Source: Sequoia sempervirens
Taxonomy: Eukaryota; Streptophyta; Pinopsida; Cupressales; Cupressaceae
Assembly (NCBI GenBank): GCA_007258455.2
Contig: VDFB02270651.1
Location: 495,326,320-495,390,319 of the forward strand
Direction: 5' to 3'
Length of the DNA stretch: 64,000 nucleotides
The position numbers and the translations under genes were made by a program. This document shows positions 55,999 to 64,000 of this stretch, in pieces (within the stretch, counting starts at the first letter, position 1; every line of letters begins with the position of its first letter). The notes below the pieces were generated by a model. The model was not told where the DNA came from, searched no databases, and was given only the letters and a program-made list of their open reading frames with translations.

Positions 55999-57160
55999 TC
56001 ACCTGGTATCTATATCCCCTGCTAAATCTGAGTCAACATAGCCTTTTAAATCAGTATTAGATCCCCCAAAACATAAACAATTATTGGATGTACCTCTCAA
56101 ATACCTGAGAATCCATTTTACCGCATTCCAATGCTCAACTTCGGGATGACTCAAATACCTGCTAACAACTCCTACAGCATGGGAAATATCTGGTCTTGTG
56201 CATACCATAGCATACATTAGACTGCCTATAGCTGAAGCATATGGTACCTTGGACATTTTTTCTTCCTCCTCTTGTGTCTTTGGAAACATATCCTTAGTCA
56301 ATTTGACATGCCTAGGCAAAGGTGTGTTGACAGCTTTTGCATTCTCCATATGAAATCTTTGCAACACCTTTTCAACATAATTAGCCTGAGATAAAAACAA
56401 TTTTTTGTTTTTCCTATCTCTACAAATTTTCATACGAAGGATTTGTTTTGCTGCCCCCAAATCCTTCATAGCAAAATAATTTGCTAACTGTTGTTTTAAC
56501 TCACTTATGTGATCCATGTTAGACCCAGCTACAAGCATTTCATCAACAAATAAACAAAAAATAATGTAGTTGTCATTATCTAACCTCTTAAAATAAACAC
56601 GATGGTCAGAATTACACCGGCTATAGCTTTGCTCAGCCATAAAACTATCAAATTTTAAGTACCATTCCCGAGGTGCTTGCTTCAAGCCATATAAACTTTT
56701 CTTCAATCTGCACACTAGTTTCTCCTTACCTTTGACCTCAAATCCTTGTGGTTGTTCCATATATATTTCCTCTTCCGAATCACCATGGAGAAAGGCTATT
56801 TTAACATCAAGTTGTTCTAAATGCAAATCTTCAGCAGCCACAATACTTAAAACAATATGAATAGAAGTCATTTTAACAACAGGAGAAAAAATCTCATCAA
56901 AATCAATACCCTATTTCTGTGCAAATCCCTTTACAACTAATATGGCTTTAAATCTTTTCTTACCTCCATCCTCCTCTTTCAGCCTATAAATCCATTTGTT
57001 TGGTAAATCCTTTTTACCTGTAGGCAACTTGCATAATTCCCAAGTCTGGTTTTTCAGCAAGGAGTCCATTTCTTCTTCCATTCCATGCTCCCACTGAACC
57101 TTGGTATCCACCTGCATAGCTTCATCATAATATTCTGGTTCACTAGTATCAGTTAACAAA
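55999..57160 (-). pseudogene. Copia B reverse transcriptase
   Basis: The N-terminal part 57159-56911 (NQTWELCKLPTGKKDLPNKW) is followed by a stop after GFAQK, then 56871-55999: LEQLDVKIAFLHGDSEEEIY, RLKKSLYGLKQAPREWYLKF, CLFVDEMLVAGSN, SKVPYASAIGSLMYAMVCTR, KWILRYLRGT. The YVDD box reads F-V-D-E (GAT GAA), so the second catalytic Asp is replaced. Otherwise the domain is long and well kept. The sequence belongs to the Tork/Tnt1-like group by its block wording. Confidence 0.9.
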
Positions 57161-57399
57161 ATAGTTTACAAAGAGGGAGAGAATCTTTCTGGAGGTCTAC
57201 TTAACCTTGAAGATCGTCTAATAGGAATTTGTGGTATTTGTTGCTGTTGTTGTTGCCCAGCATGAGGAACCACTGAAACATCATTGTTTGGAATATCATC
57301 CAACACTGCATAATCATTTTCTTTCTTCTCATGCTACAACAATAGATCTTTGTACAACACTTTCTCATTGAATATGCCATCCCTACTTCTCACAATTTT

Positions 57400-58240
57400 T
57401 TGATTTTAAAAATCCCAAAGCCTATAACCAAATTTATCAATGCCATATCCAACAAATACACATTTCTTTGATTTTGCATCAAGCTTGGTTCTATTTTCAG
57501 AATCTACATGTGCAAATGCTTCACAACTGAAGGTTTTGAGAAAAGAATAACTTACCTTCTTACCTTTCCATACTTCCTCTGGAATACCACAACCCAAAGG
57601 ATTAGAGGGACCTCTATTAATTAATTAAATAGCAGTGTTTACAGTCTCTGCCCACATTTTTAAAGGCAACCCAGCATGCAATCTCATAGTCTGTGCACGC
57701 TCTATTATTGTTCTATTCATGCGCTCAGCCACTCCATTTTCCTGTGGAGTCCTTGGAACCATTTTCTGCCTATGAATACCATTAGAGGAATAATAATATT
57801 CAAACTCTTTACTACAATACTCACCACCATTATCAGATCTGAGACATTTTAACCTTTTTCCCATCTCATTCTCAACCAAACTTCTCCAATTTTTAAAAGT
57901 TTCAAATACATTAGATTTCTACCTAAAGAAATAAATCCATACCTTCCTAGTTGCATCATCAATGAATGTAACATAATACAGAGAGCCATCGAGAGAAGAT
58001 ACCTGAGCTGGTCCCCATACATCCGTATGCACAAGCTCGAATTTCTCATCTTTCTTTTGCTTCCCATCCTTGAGAAAACTAACTCTCTTTTGTTTTTCAT
58101 ACACACAACTTTCACAGAAATCCATATTAACACATTTTAGACCTGGTAAAACATTATTTGAATGAAGTACTTTCATACCTTTTGCACTCATATGCCCAAG
58201 TCTATTGCCACAAGGTTGATTCAGAGTCCACAACAACCGT
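57400..58240 (-). pseudogene. Copia B integrase
   Basis: Zinc region RLGHMSAKGMKVL and FCESCVYEKQKRVSF, then core HTDVWGPAQV (first Asp), FIDDATRKVWIYF, LRSDNGGEYCSKEFE (second Asp) and PQENGVAERMNRTI (Glu). The D-D-E set is complete. The end (57597-57406) has KVSYSFLKTFSCEAFAHVD and CVFVGYG. Stops lie at about 57918 and 57622, and a further break precedes RT. Confidence 0.88.
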
Positions 58241-58299
58241 ATGATCTTCTACTTGTTGGAATCGCAACAACTGTTCCTGAACATTGACCTTTTTCTATA

Positions 58300-58780
58300 A
58301 CAATTAAAGTAGAAGGCAAGTATGACCTGTATAAAGATATAAGGTGTCTACTTTCACACCTTTTGCTACCACTAAGGCACCTTTTGTGACCCTCCAATTT
58401 TTATCACTAAAAGTAACAACACAACCTTCATCATCTAGTTGCCCTATTGAAATTAAATTTCTACTTAACTTTAGAACATGCCTTACCTCACGTAGTAGCC
58501 AATGTTTCCCATTCTGCAACTTAATTTTGATTCTTCCCTTTCCAACAATTTGACAGGTTCGTTATCTCCTAAATAAACCAGCCCAAAATCCCCTTGGACA
58601 TAATCAAGAAAATAACTTCTATGGGGGTAGCATGAAATGAAGCCCCTGAATCTAACACCCAAGAATCATCAGCATTATCAAGGGAAAGAATCAAAGCATC
58701 CTCATCAGATTTATTACTTACCACATTTTCCTCTTTACTTCCTTCCTTTCTGTCTCCTTTATTTTTCTAAGACCAACAAT
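58300..58780 (-). pseudogene. Copia B protease and pre-integrase
   Basis: Reads DSWVLDSGASFHATPIEV, the complete Copia protease active site D-S-G-A-S, then GDFGLVYLGDNEPVK, a one-base frameshift at about 58550, and GRIKIKLQNGKHWLLREVRH, LSRNLISIGQLDDEG, the strands before the integrase zinc region. It matures the polyprotein. Confidence 0.85.
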
Positions 58781-59463
58781 CTTTCTTCAGATGACCTGAC
58801 TTACCACAGTACCAGCAATCCTTCTTGTCTCTAGATTGGGACTTCCTATCTTTTGATTTTCCTCATGACTTCCCATGATTTCCATAATTGTTTCCTCTCT
58901 CCTTTGTTCTGCCCTTGCTTTTTGCATTCAAAACACTGCCTGATGTGGATGTCCCACCTGAGCTTTTCCTACGAATTTCCTCACTCAAGATAACACCAAC
59001 AACATCATCAAACTTCAATGTATTCGAACCAGAAATAGAATTGCTAACATCCATTACCAAGCTATTCCAACTTTTAGGCAAAGAACACAGAATCAAAAGA
59101 GCCCTAACTTCTTCATCAAAGTTTACTTTTACAGAAGTTATATTAAATAAATGCTTCATAAGAAATACCTTATTCAAGTAAAGGATTTTCATATAACTTT
59201 TCTAGGGTTTCCATCAACTCTTGAGTTGTCTTTGCTTTTGTAATATTGAATGCCACTGTTTGTGCTAGGCACAAACGAATACTGCCAAGAGCCTTTCTAT
59301 CCAAGATCTCCCAGTCCTCATCTGACATTGATGCGGGTTTCTTGGTTTTCCCTTCCAATGGCCACCATAAATCCTTCCAATAGAGATAGTCCTCCATCAT
59401 CATCTTCCATAACTAATAGTTCTACCTGTTAAACTTTTCAACCTTCTTACCCTCATCTGCCAT
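58781..59463 (-). pseudogene. Copia B Gag
   Basis: Start ATG at 59463 (MADEGKKVEKFNR), then a stop, then MMMEDYLYWKDLWWPLEGK, WEILDRKALGSIRLCLAQ, ETLEKLYENPLLE (UBN2-type Gag core), a frame change near 59180, NFDEEVRALLILCSLPKSWN and the knuckle CWYCGKSGHLKKDC near 58820-58780, with all zinc ligands intact. A TAG follows the knuckle. Confidence 0.85.
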
Positions 59464-59530
59464 TGTTCCCACTCAACCATGAGACTCCCACTCAGTCGTG
59501 AGACCTTCCTACAGATGATAATCGAAACAC

Positions 59531-59547
59531 AACCCACTCTGATACCA
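59531..59547 (-). other. Primer-binding site of Copia B
   Basis: Minus strand reads TGGTATCAGAGTGGGTTG one base inside the 5' LTR; the first eleven bases match the initiator-methionine tRNA site of plant Copia elements. Confidence 0.85.
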
Positions 59548-59548
59548 C

Positions 59549-60005
59549 TGGTTAGGGTTAGAGATGGCAGATATCTAACAATTAAATGTAGATCTATATA
59601 AAAATAGAGAAACTGAAACACACACATAATAAATCATAACACAAATAATTTAATGTGGTTCACCCAATCCGGGCTACATCCACCAAACCGCAACCATCCA
59701 ATACTTTTATTATCTAGTGTAAAACCTATTACAATCTTGGGAATAATCGTGTTTTTTATCATACAGTAATCCCCATATGAACCCCCTTTTACCAAGCTTA
59801 GAAGATTCCAGATTTGAGGGTTCTACAAAATCATATTTTTCTTTTTTCATTGATTTTTCCCTTTTTCCCTTTCTCGGGGGCTGTCGCCCCCAAACCCTCG
59901 CTCGGGGCCTGGCCCGGCCCTAGACGTCGGCAAGGACAGGGGGCCAGGGTGTATAGTATACCATGGGCTATACAGTATAGCATGATCAGTGGCCACATAC
60001 CAACA
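59549..60005 (-). repeat. Copia B 5' LTR
   Basis: 457 bases; minus-strand sense starts TGTTGGTATGTGG and ends CCCTAACCA. Followed by the duplication TTTCC at 60006-60010. Confidence 0.9.
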
Positions 60006-60010
60006 TTTCC
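60006..60010. other. Target-site duplication of Copia B, right
   Basis: TTTCC, identical to 54825-54829. Confidence 0.9.
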
Positions 60011-60319
60011 TTCATCATGGGTTCATAAAGAAAGGACTTGAAAAGCCTTTCGCTGAAGTGGGAACAACTTTGACCTTCCCCTCGCATGGAGTCATATTCT
60101 TCCTTTAGAATTCCTTGATGAAGTGAACATCTTTCAAAAGGATTCCTTGATGAAGGATCGATTCGAGAAAGAGAACACCTACTTATGCACTGTGTGTCCC
60201 TTGAGTGGACCCTCTCTTCACAGTGGGTTCCCAAGGGACCCCTTTGAAAGTTTTTCAAATTATTGGCAGTTTGTGCAACTGTCCGCTTACTCGCCTACGT
60301 GGCCGCTTCCTCACTCTAC

Positions 60320-60705
60320 AAAGTCCACTTTCTCAGGTTTCCTCCAAACAAGAGATCTTGGGGGTTACCTCCCCTGTAGGACTGAGAGCCTAGTAGGGCG
60401 CTTTCTCAGGTTTCCTCCATGTGAGAGATCTTGGGGGTTACCTTCCCTACAGGGCTGCAGATCTATAGGTTGCTTCCTTGGGTATTCTTCATGCTTGAGT
60501 TCATCGAAAATACCTTACCTACAAGACTAAGATCCTATAGGGTGCTTACTTTGGGTCTCCTCCATTCTAGAGTTTTTGGGGGACACCTTCCTTGTAGGAC
60601 TGAGAGCTTGTAAGGCACTTGCTTCATGGGGTATCCTCCATGCTAGATTTTTTGGGGGACACCTTCCCTACAAGACTGAAAGCATGTAGGGAACTTTCTT
60701 TCTTC
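60320..60705 (+). repeat. 73-76-bp tandem repeat in element N 3' region
   Basis: Five units; the TCCTCCA (or TCTTCA) landmark falls at 60341, 60414, 60487, 60559 and 60635. Each unit carries GGGGGTTACCT-like or GGGGGACACCTTCC sequence and an ACTGAGAGC-like block. Confidence 0.85.
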
Positions 60706-60861
60706 AACTTCATAGCTTCGATCAGCTATGGAGTCATTTGTTGGCCCTGCACCTTCAGGTACTCCAGATCGTGGTTTGCTTCCTTGACGATTCAAGTATA
60801 CATTTCTAACCTTACACTCTCCTTGATATACTTTACTGAGCACTCATCAGTACTCATGCTC

Positions 60862-60879
60862 ATTAAAGTGGGGGGAAAA
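60862..60879 (+). other. Polypurine tract of element N
   Basis: AAAGTGGGGGGAAAA directly precedes the 3' LTR start TGTATAGG. Confidence 0.85.
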
Positions 60880-62141
60880 TGTATAGGAGTAAATTTTCAC
60901 CCCATGTGTAAATTCCCCTTTTTTCCTTTTTCCACTTTAGAAAACCAAGTTTGGAGGCTTAATTCCACCTAAGCCCACTGCTTGCATCCCACTTGGTGCC
61001 TGTTTTGAGCGTCGGTGGAGGCGTTTCTGTCAAGGACATCCACGCGGTGCGTAAACGTCTGCACGATGCACTTAGGTCCTTGGAAGATTCTTGCGGTTGA
61101 ACCTACAAAGGCATTACACTTCTCATTGGTAGTCAAGTTGTAATGCCCCCTTCGACCAAATAACCCAAATATGGTTGTTTCTTTCACTCCTTTCTTCAAA
61201 TTCACTCCTTGAACAAGCATTTGAATCCTCTTAGCATTCATTTGAGCTCCTACACACTTCAAGCATCCATTTTCACACCCTTGCACTCACTTTCAAGCTC
61301 TCAAGCAACATACTTGCACCCCATTGCAACAAACACAACACTCCATCACTTTGGTAGAGCAAGTTGGGAATGAAACACCATTGCAGCAGAGGCTCGAGTA
61401 CTCTCATTTTCTCCCCCAAGCATCCTTGAGTGCTCTTGGTGGAGGTGGTAAGCTTCCCTTTTCTCCTCTCTATTACTTGGTTGAGTTAGCATTTTACTAT
61501 TTTGTAGTGCTGTTTTGCTCTTTACTAGATTATTCTCTTTATCTTGCTTTCCTGGCTATTCGTGGAGGTGGAAACACCTAAACGAGGGTTTGACTGAGGC
61601 AAGCCCCTATACATCCACCCAATATTTTCCTCTCATTTTTTGTGCAGGTGCACGTGCCTTGCGAAGCTAGCGGCGAATAGGCTCTTCTATGAAATCGTCT
61701 TCGTCACCCTAGCTTTGGTACATTTACTTTATCACATTCATTATAATTCTCATATTTCAGAGTGTTGTTTTGCTTCCTTAGAAGTTGTTAGCTAGGCCGC
61801 TAGCTTGTTTTATGATCAATTCATATTGCAGTTTTCATCCTCTGGTCGTACGGACACCAGTGCACCTAAGAGATGCTAGCACGTCACGCTGTCGTCTTGA
61901 AGCTACACTCTCTTCCTTGCAAAGAGAGTTATCCAAGATATAGTGTTGAGCTCAAAAACTAGCTCACCTAGCCCCATTTTGAATCTTGCGATTGCAAAGT
62001 GGTTGCAGGACTTTATCATCCTCATCATTCTCATCCTCCTCTCCTAAACATCCTACTAAGTTGAGGTAAGTTAGGGAAGCCTTCCGCATCTTGGCCCTCT
62101 ATCACTTGGGGCCTTGCACATGAAGGTCCCCCTATCTTACA
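60880..62141 (+). repeat. 3' LTR of element N
   Basis: 1262 bases, pairs with 48946-50208; ends CCTATCTTACA before AGTTA. Confidence 0.9.
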
Positions 62142-62205
62142 AGTTAAAACATGATTTCAATGCCCCACTTTGACCAAAAAGTGGGAAACACTATTGTTGG
62201 GAAAA

Positions 62206-62600
62206 ACTTCTACAAAAAAATGTTATTGAAACAACATAAGAACATCAAGCTTGCACTTATATTTTATGGTCCCTATAAGGTTCTCCACATGATCAACATT
62301 GTAGCTTATAAGTTGGAACTTCATTATCTTCCAAAATTTATCCTATATTTCATGCCCCTTACTTGAATAAAGTAATAGATAAGAAGCTTCCAATCAACTC
62401 AAAATTGTTCAAGTTAGATGAATAATGGAAGTCTATTTTATATCCTAAGGAAATGATGGAGGAATGGGTAAAGAAATTACAAAACCAAGCCAATTCTAAA
62501 TTCATAATCAAGTGGAAGAATTTGTCAGTTGAAGATGCAATGTGGGAGGATGAACAATTCATATAGAAGCATCAAGAGTTTCTAAGAATTAAGGGTGACT
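62206..62600 (+). pseudogene. Host element H integrase C-terminus and chromodomain
   Basis: 62206-62365 reads FYKKMLLKQHKNIKLALIFY, GPYKVLHMINIVAYKLELHY, the integrase C-terminal (GPY-type) block. After a linker with stops, 62480-62570 reads NSKFIIKWKNLSVEDAMWED then EQFI, a chromodomain core with the W-K...W-E-D pattern. A chromodomain fused to integrase targets insertion to marked chromatin and defines the chromovirus branch of Ty3/Gypsy. Confidence 0.8.
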
Positions 62601-62607
62601 CTTTTTT

Positions 62608-62615
62608 GAAGGGGA
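62608..62615 (+). other. Polypurine tract of H
   Basis: GAAGGGGA directly before TGTGCATGTT. Confidence 0.55.
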
Positions 62616-62888
62616 TGTGCATGTTATATTTGTGATATTGTATCTTCCTAAGTGTCATAATGTAAGCACTTATAACATGCTTAATCTGAATATTTTTATT
62701 TGTTAGCTCTAATTAGTTCCTTCGGCTAACTAAATTAGGATGAAAGAGTGTGTCCCTACCTAATTATGTCTATAAAAAAGGAAGAGAATGACTATTCCAA
62801 ACATCATTTAATTTATAATTAAGTTCATATTCTCATATTGTGTTTTATGAAGGTCATCCCATTGAAATGGTCTAGTTATATCCTAACA
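62616..62888 (+). repeat. 3' LTR of host element H
   Basis: Starts TGTGCATG, contains TATAAAAA (62771-62778) and ends TCCTAACA. Aligns with 19363-19760 except near the start. Confidence 0.65.
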
Positions 62889-63554
62889 ATATAACTGTGG
62901 TCAAGCACATCAATATTATTGTCCATAGGAGATATGGAAGCAACATAAGGAACATGGATAAGTGAAGTGACGATATCCAATAGGGAAGATAATAACTAAA
63001 TCAATAAATAGGGAAAAGGTATATACATGGTGAACCAAGACCTCCATAATAATGTAACTCCATTCAAATGAGAAAAGGACATGAGTGTATCAAGTATGGT
63101 GGAATCAAATATCACAAACTATCTAAACATATCAAAATATTTAATATAGGCATGGATAGAGGCCAAGGACGAAGGATGATGAGAGATCAAGTTAAAATAT
63201 ATAACAATGAGGCACAAACAATGATGGGTGGGTATGGATGAAAGAAGAGCATTGGAATAAAGGCCCAAACCCTAATAAAGATAAATCATTGTTAATTAAA
63301 CAAGAGTGGATCCAAATACTATCTAGATTTGATACAAGATAAATGTAAAAAGAGAATTAGATGTAAAAATTATGAGGAAGGAATAAACGATAAGGAAATC
63401 TCCCTAGGGGGTGTAGGAAAGTCAAGTCCACATAAAATGTAAAGTAATAAAATAAATCTCTTTTATAATAATTTACCTAGGAAAAAAACAATGATAAAAG
63501 CCTAAGATTCCAGAGCTAGGACTTATCATGGAAAATTGTAAATAATTATATTCC
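62889..63554. other. AT-rich tail, nothing assignable
   Basis: No coding frame or repeat I can support on either strand. Confidence 0.4.
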
Positions 63555-64000
63555 CAAACTAAATACATAAATTAAATGCATGGATATTTACTTCTTATTT
63601 TTTTATTTAGTATTTGTTGTCCAAGTGAAAGATTTGTTGATGCCTTAAAAATTTGTGTTATGTTGTTGAATTGTAGATTTAACTATGCACTAGTTTGAGA
63701 TCACTTCCATGCGTGTAGAACTAATTTTGACATGCTTAAGTGAACCTATGACTTGTAAACTTGATTTGGTTGTTTTATGCAAATAGGGACATGTTCATCT
63801 TGATTTCTAACATTTGGATTTATGTAAATACAAGCGATGTTTAAAATTTTTTTTGACATATCTATTAGATTGGGAGGTCAAGTTCTTAGTCAAACCTCGA
63901 GTAGACTAGATTTATGGATCAAAGTGAAAGGTTTGAATACAACAATCAAGCATATTATAAACCCATGATGATGTCATAAGCAAATAAATTCATAATATAT
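63555..64000. repeat. Dispersed repeat, copy B
   Basis: Aligns in direct orientation with 8345-8810 up to the window end; anchors AACTATGCA, ATCACTTCCATG, GTGTAGAACTAAT and ACTTGATTTGGTT. Confidence 0.6.

Larger units (their letters stand above)
54830..60005 (-). mobile_element. Copia element B (Tork/Tnt1-like), full length
   Basis: It has LTRs at both ends, a methionine-tRNA primer site, a polypurine tract, collinear Gag, protease, integrase, RT and RNase H on the minus strand, and a perfect 5-bp target duplication. The coding frames carry a handful of stops and shifts, fewer than any other element here, so it is among the youngest insertions. The 3' LTR has an inverted duplication of its own start. 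It lies in the 3' part of element N. Confidence 0.92.
48946..62141 (+). mobile_element. Gypsy element N, gag-protease only, with both LTRs
   Basis: Direct LTRs 48946-50208 and 60880-62141 start TGTATAGGAG and end CCTATCTTACA. Flanking pentamers are GGTTA and AGTTA (4/5). The internal region codes for Gag, protease and a long C-terminal extension, then an untranslated part with a tandem repeat and a polypurine tract. RT, RNase H and integrase are absent on both sides of the nested Copia element, so it is a non-autonomous type like the published TR-GAG group. About 8 kb without the Copia insertion. Confidence 0.85.
48440..62205. mobile_element. DNA transposon copy 2, split by a Gypsy element
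   Basis: 48520-48945 aligns with the interior of copy 1 (AGGTAGGTTTTTCA, CATCATCTTCAAATT blocks). After the nested Gypsy element the alignment resumes at 62142: GTTAAAAC, CACTTTGACCAAAAAG and AAACACTATTGTTGGG correspond to the right end of copy 1 with some decay. The left terminal repeat is missing. It sits inside the H integrase, which resumes at about 62206. Confidence 0.6.
19363..62888 (+). mobile_element. Host element H: chromodomain Ty3/Gypsy, split by nested insertions
   Basis: Pieces of one plus-strand Gypsy element are collinear across the window: 5' LTR (about 19363-19760), RT (43858-44194 and 45196-45750), RNase H and integrase (47284-48430), integrase C-terminus and chromodomain (62206-62600), and 3' LTR (62616-62888). 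The gaps between them are filled by younger elements. Each break interrupts a domain that resumes on the far side: the RT resumes after SFGLANA with FQSLMNS, and the integrase resumes with the FYGPYKVL block. Gag and protease are missing, probably deleted with the left end of the Tat insertion. Target duplications were not found. Confidence 0.7.

Noticed and set aside
1..64000. tRNA, rRNA or ordinary host protein-coding genes
   Set aside because: None recognised by eye; a tRNAscan-SE and Infernal run would be decisive.

Overview
The window is repeat-dense, AT-rich plant nuclear DNA, probably from a very large genome such as a gymnosperm. The organism is an inference from the density, nesting and decay of LTR retrotransposons and the absence of any recognisable host gene; no species marker was seen. 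Almost everything that can be assigned is retroelement sequence, nearly all broken by stops and frameshifts.

Layout. 1-6240: gag-protease-G-patch remains and leader of one Ty3/Gypsy Tat-like element (minus strand). 6415-8340: decayed Copia RT/RNase H (plus) and the start of its 3' LTR. 8340-14160: mostly unassigned, with a near-perfect 52-bp inverted repeat (10245-10415) and a hammerhead-ribozyme-like motif (10683-10730). 14160-18171: a Copia element with both LTRs (minus) whose integrase/RT/RNase H region is replaced by unrelated sequence. 19363-62888: an old chromodomain Gypsy element (plus strand, 'host element H') split by later insertions.

Insertions into H, left to right: (i) 20766-43857, a tandem of two very similar Tat-lineage elements sharing one LTR; (ii) 44195-45195, a DNA transposon with perfect 21-bp terminal inverted repeats; (iii) about 45750-47290, a possible solo LTR; (iv) about 48440-62205, a second copy of the DNA transposon, itself split by a gag-protease-only Gypsy element (48946-62141), itself split by a Copia element (54830-60005, perfect 5-bp target duplication TTTCC). 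This is four levels of nesting.

The most notable object is in the 17.4-kb Tat element 26496-43857. Its gag, protease, G-patch, RT, two RNase H domains and integrase read on the minus strand. Between integrase and 3' LTR it carries a long reading frame on the opposite strand (29112-30994) that I recognise as a plant mobile domain (PMD, aminotransferase-like) protein with an acidic tail and a glutamine-rich tail. Both transcription units, sense gag-pol and antisense PMD, are preceded by clusters of the same 21-bp repeat built on AGCGCT, each in the same orientation relative to its own coding sequence. The PMD frame is broken by about 20 in-frame stops that are all TAG or TGA and never TAA, as expected from methylation-driven C-to-T decay. 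The leader also holds a conserved basic ORF in both tandem copies. Three unrelated RTs in the window read D-E at the YxDD catalytic box.
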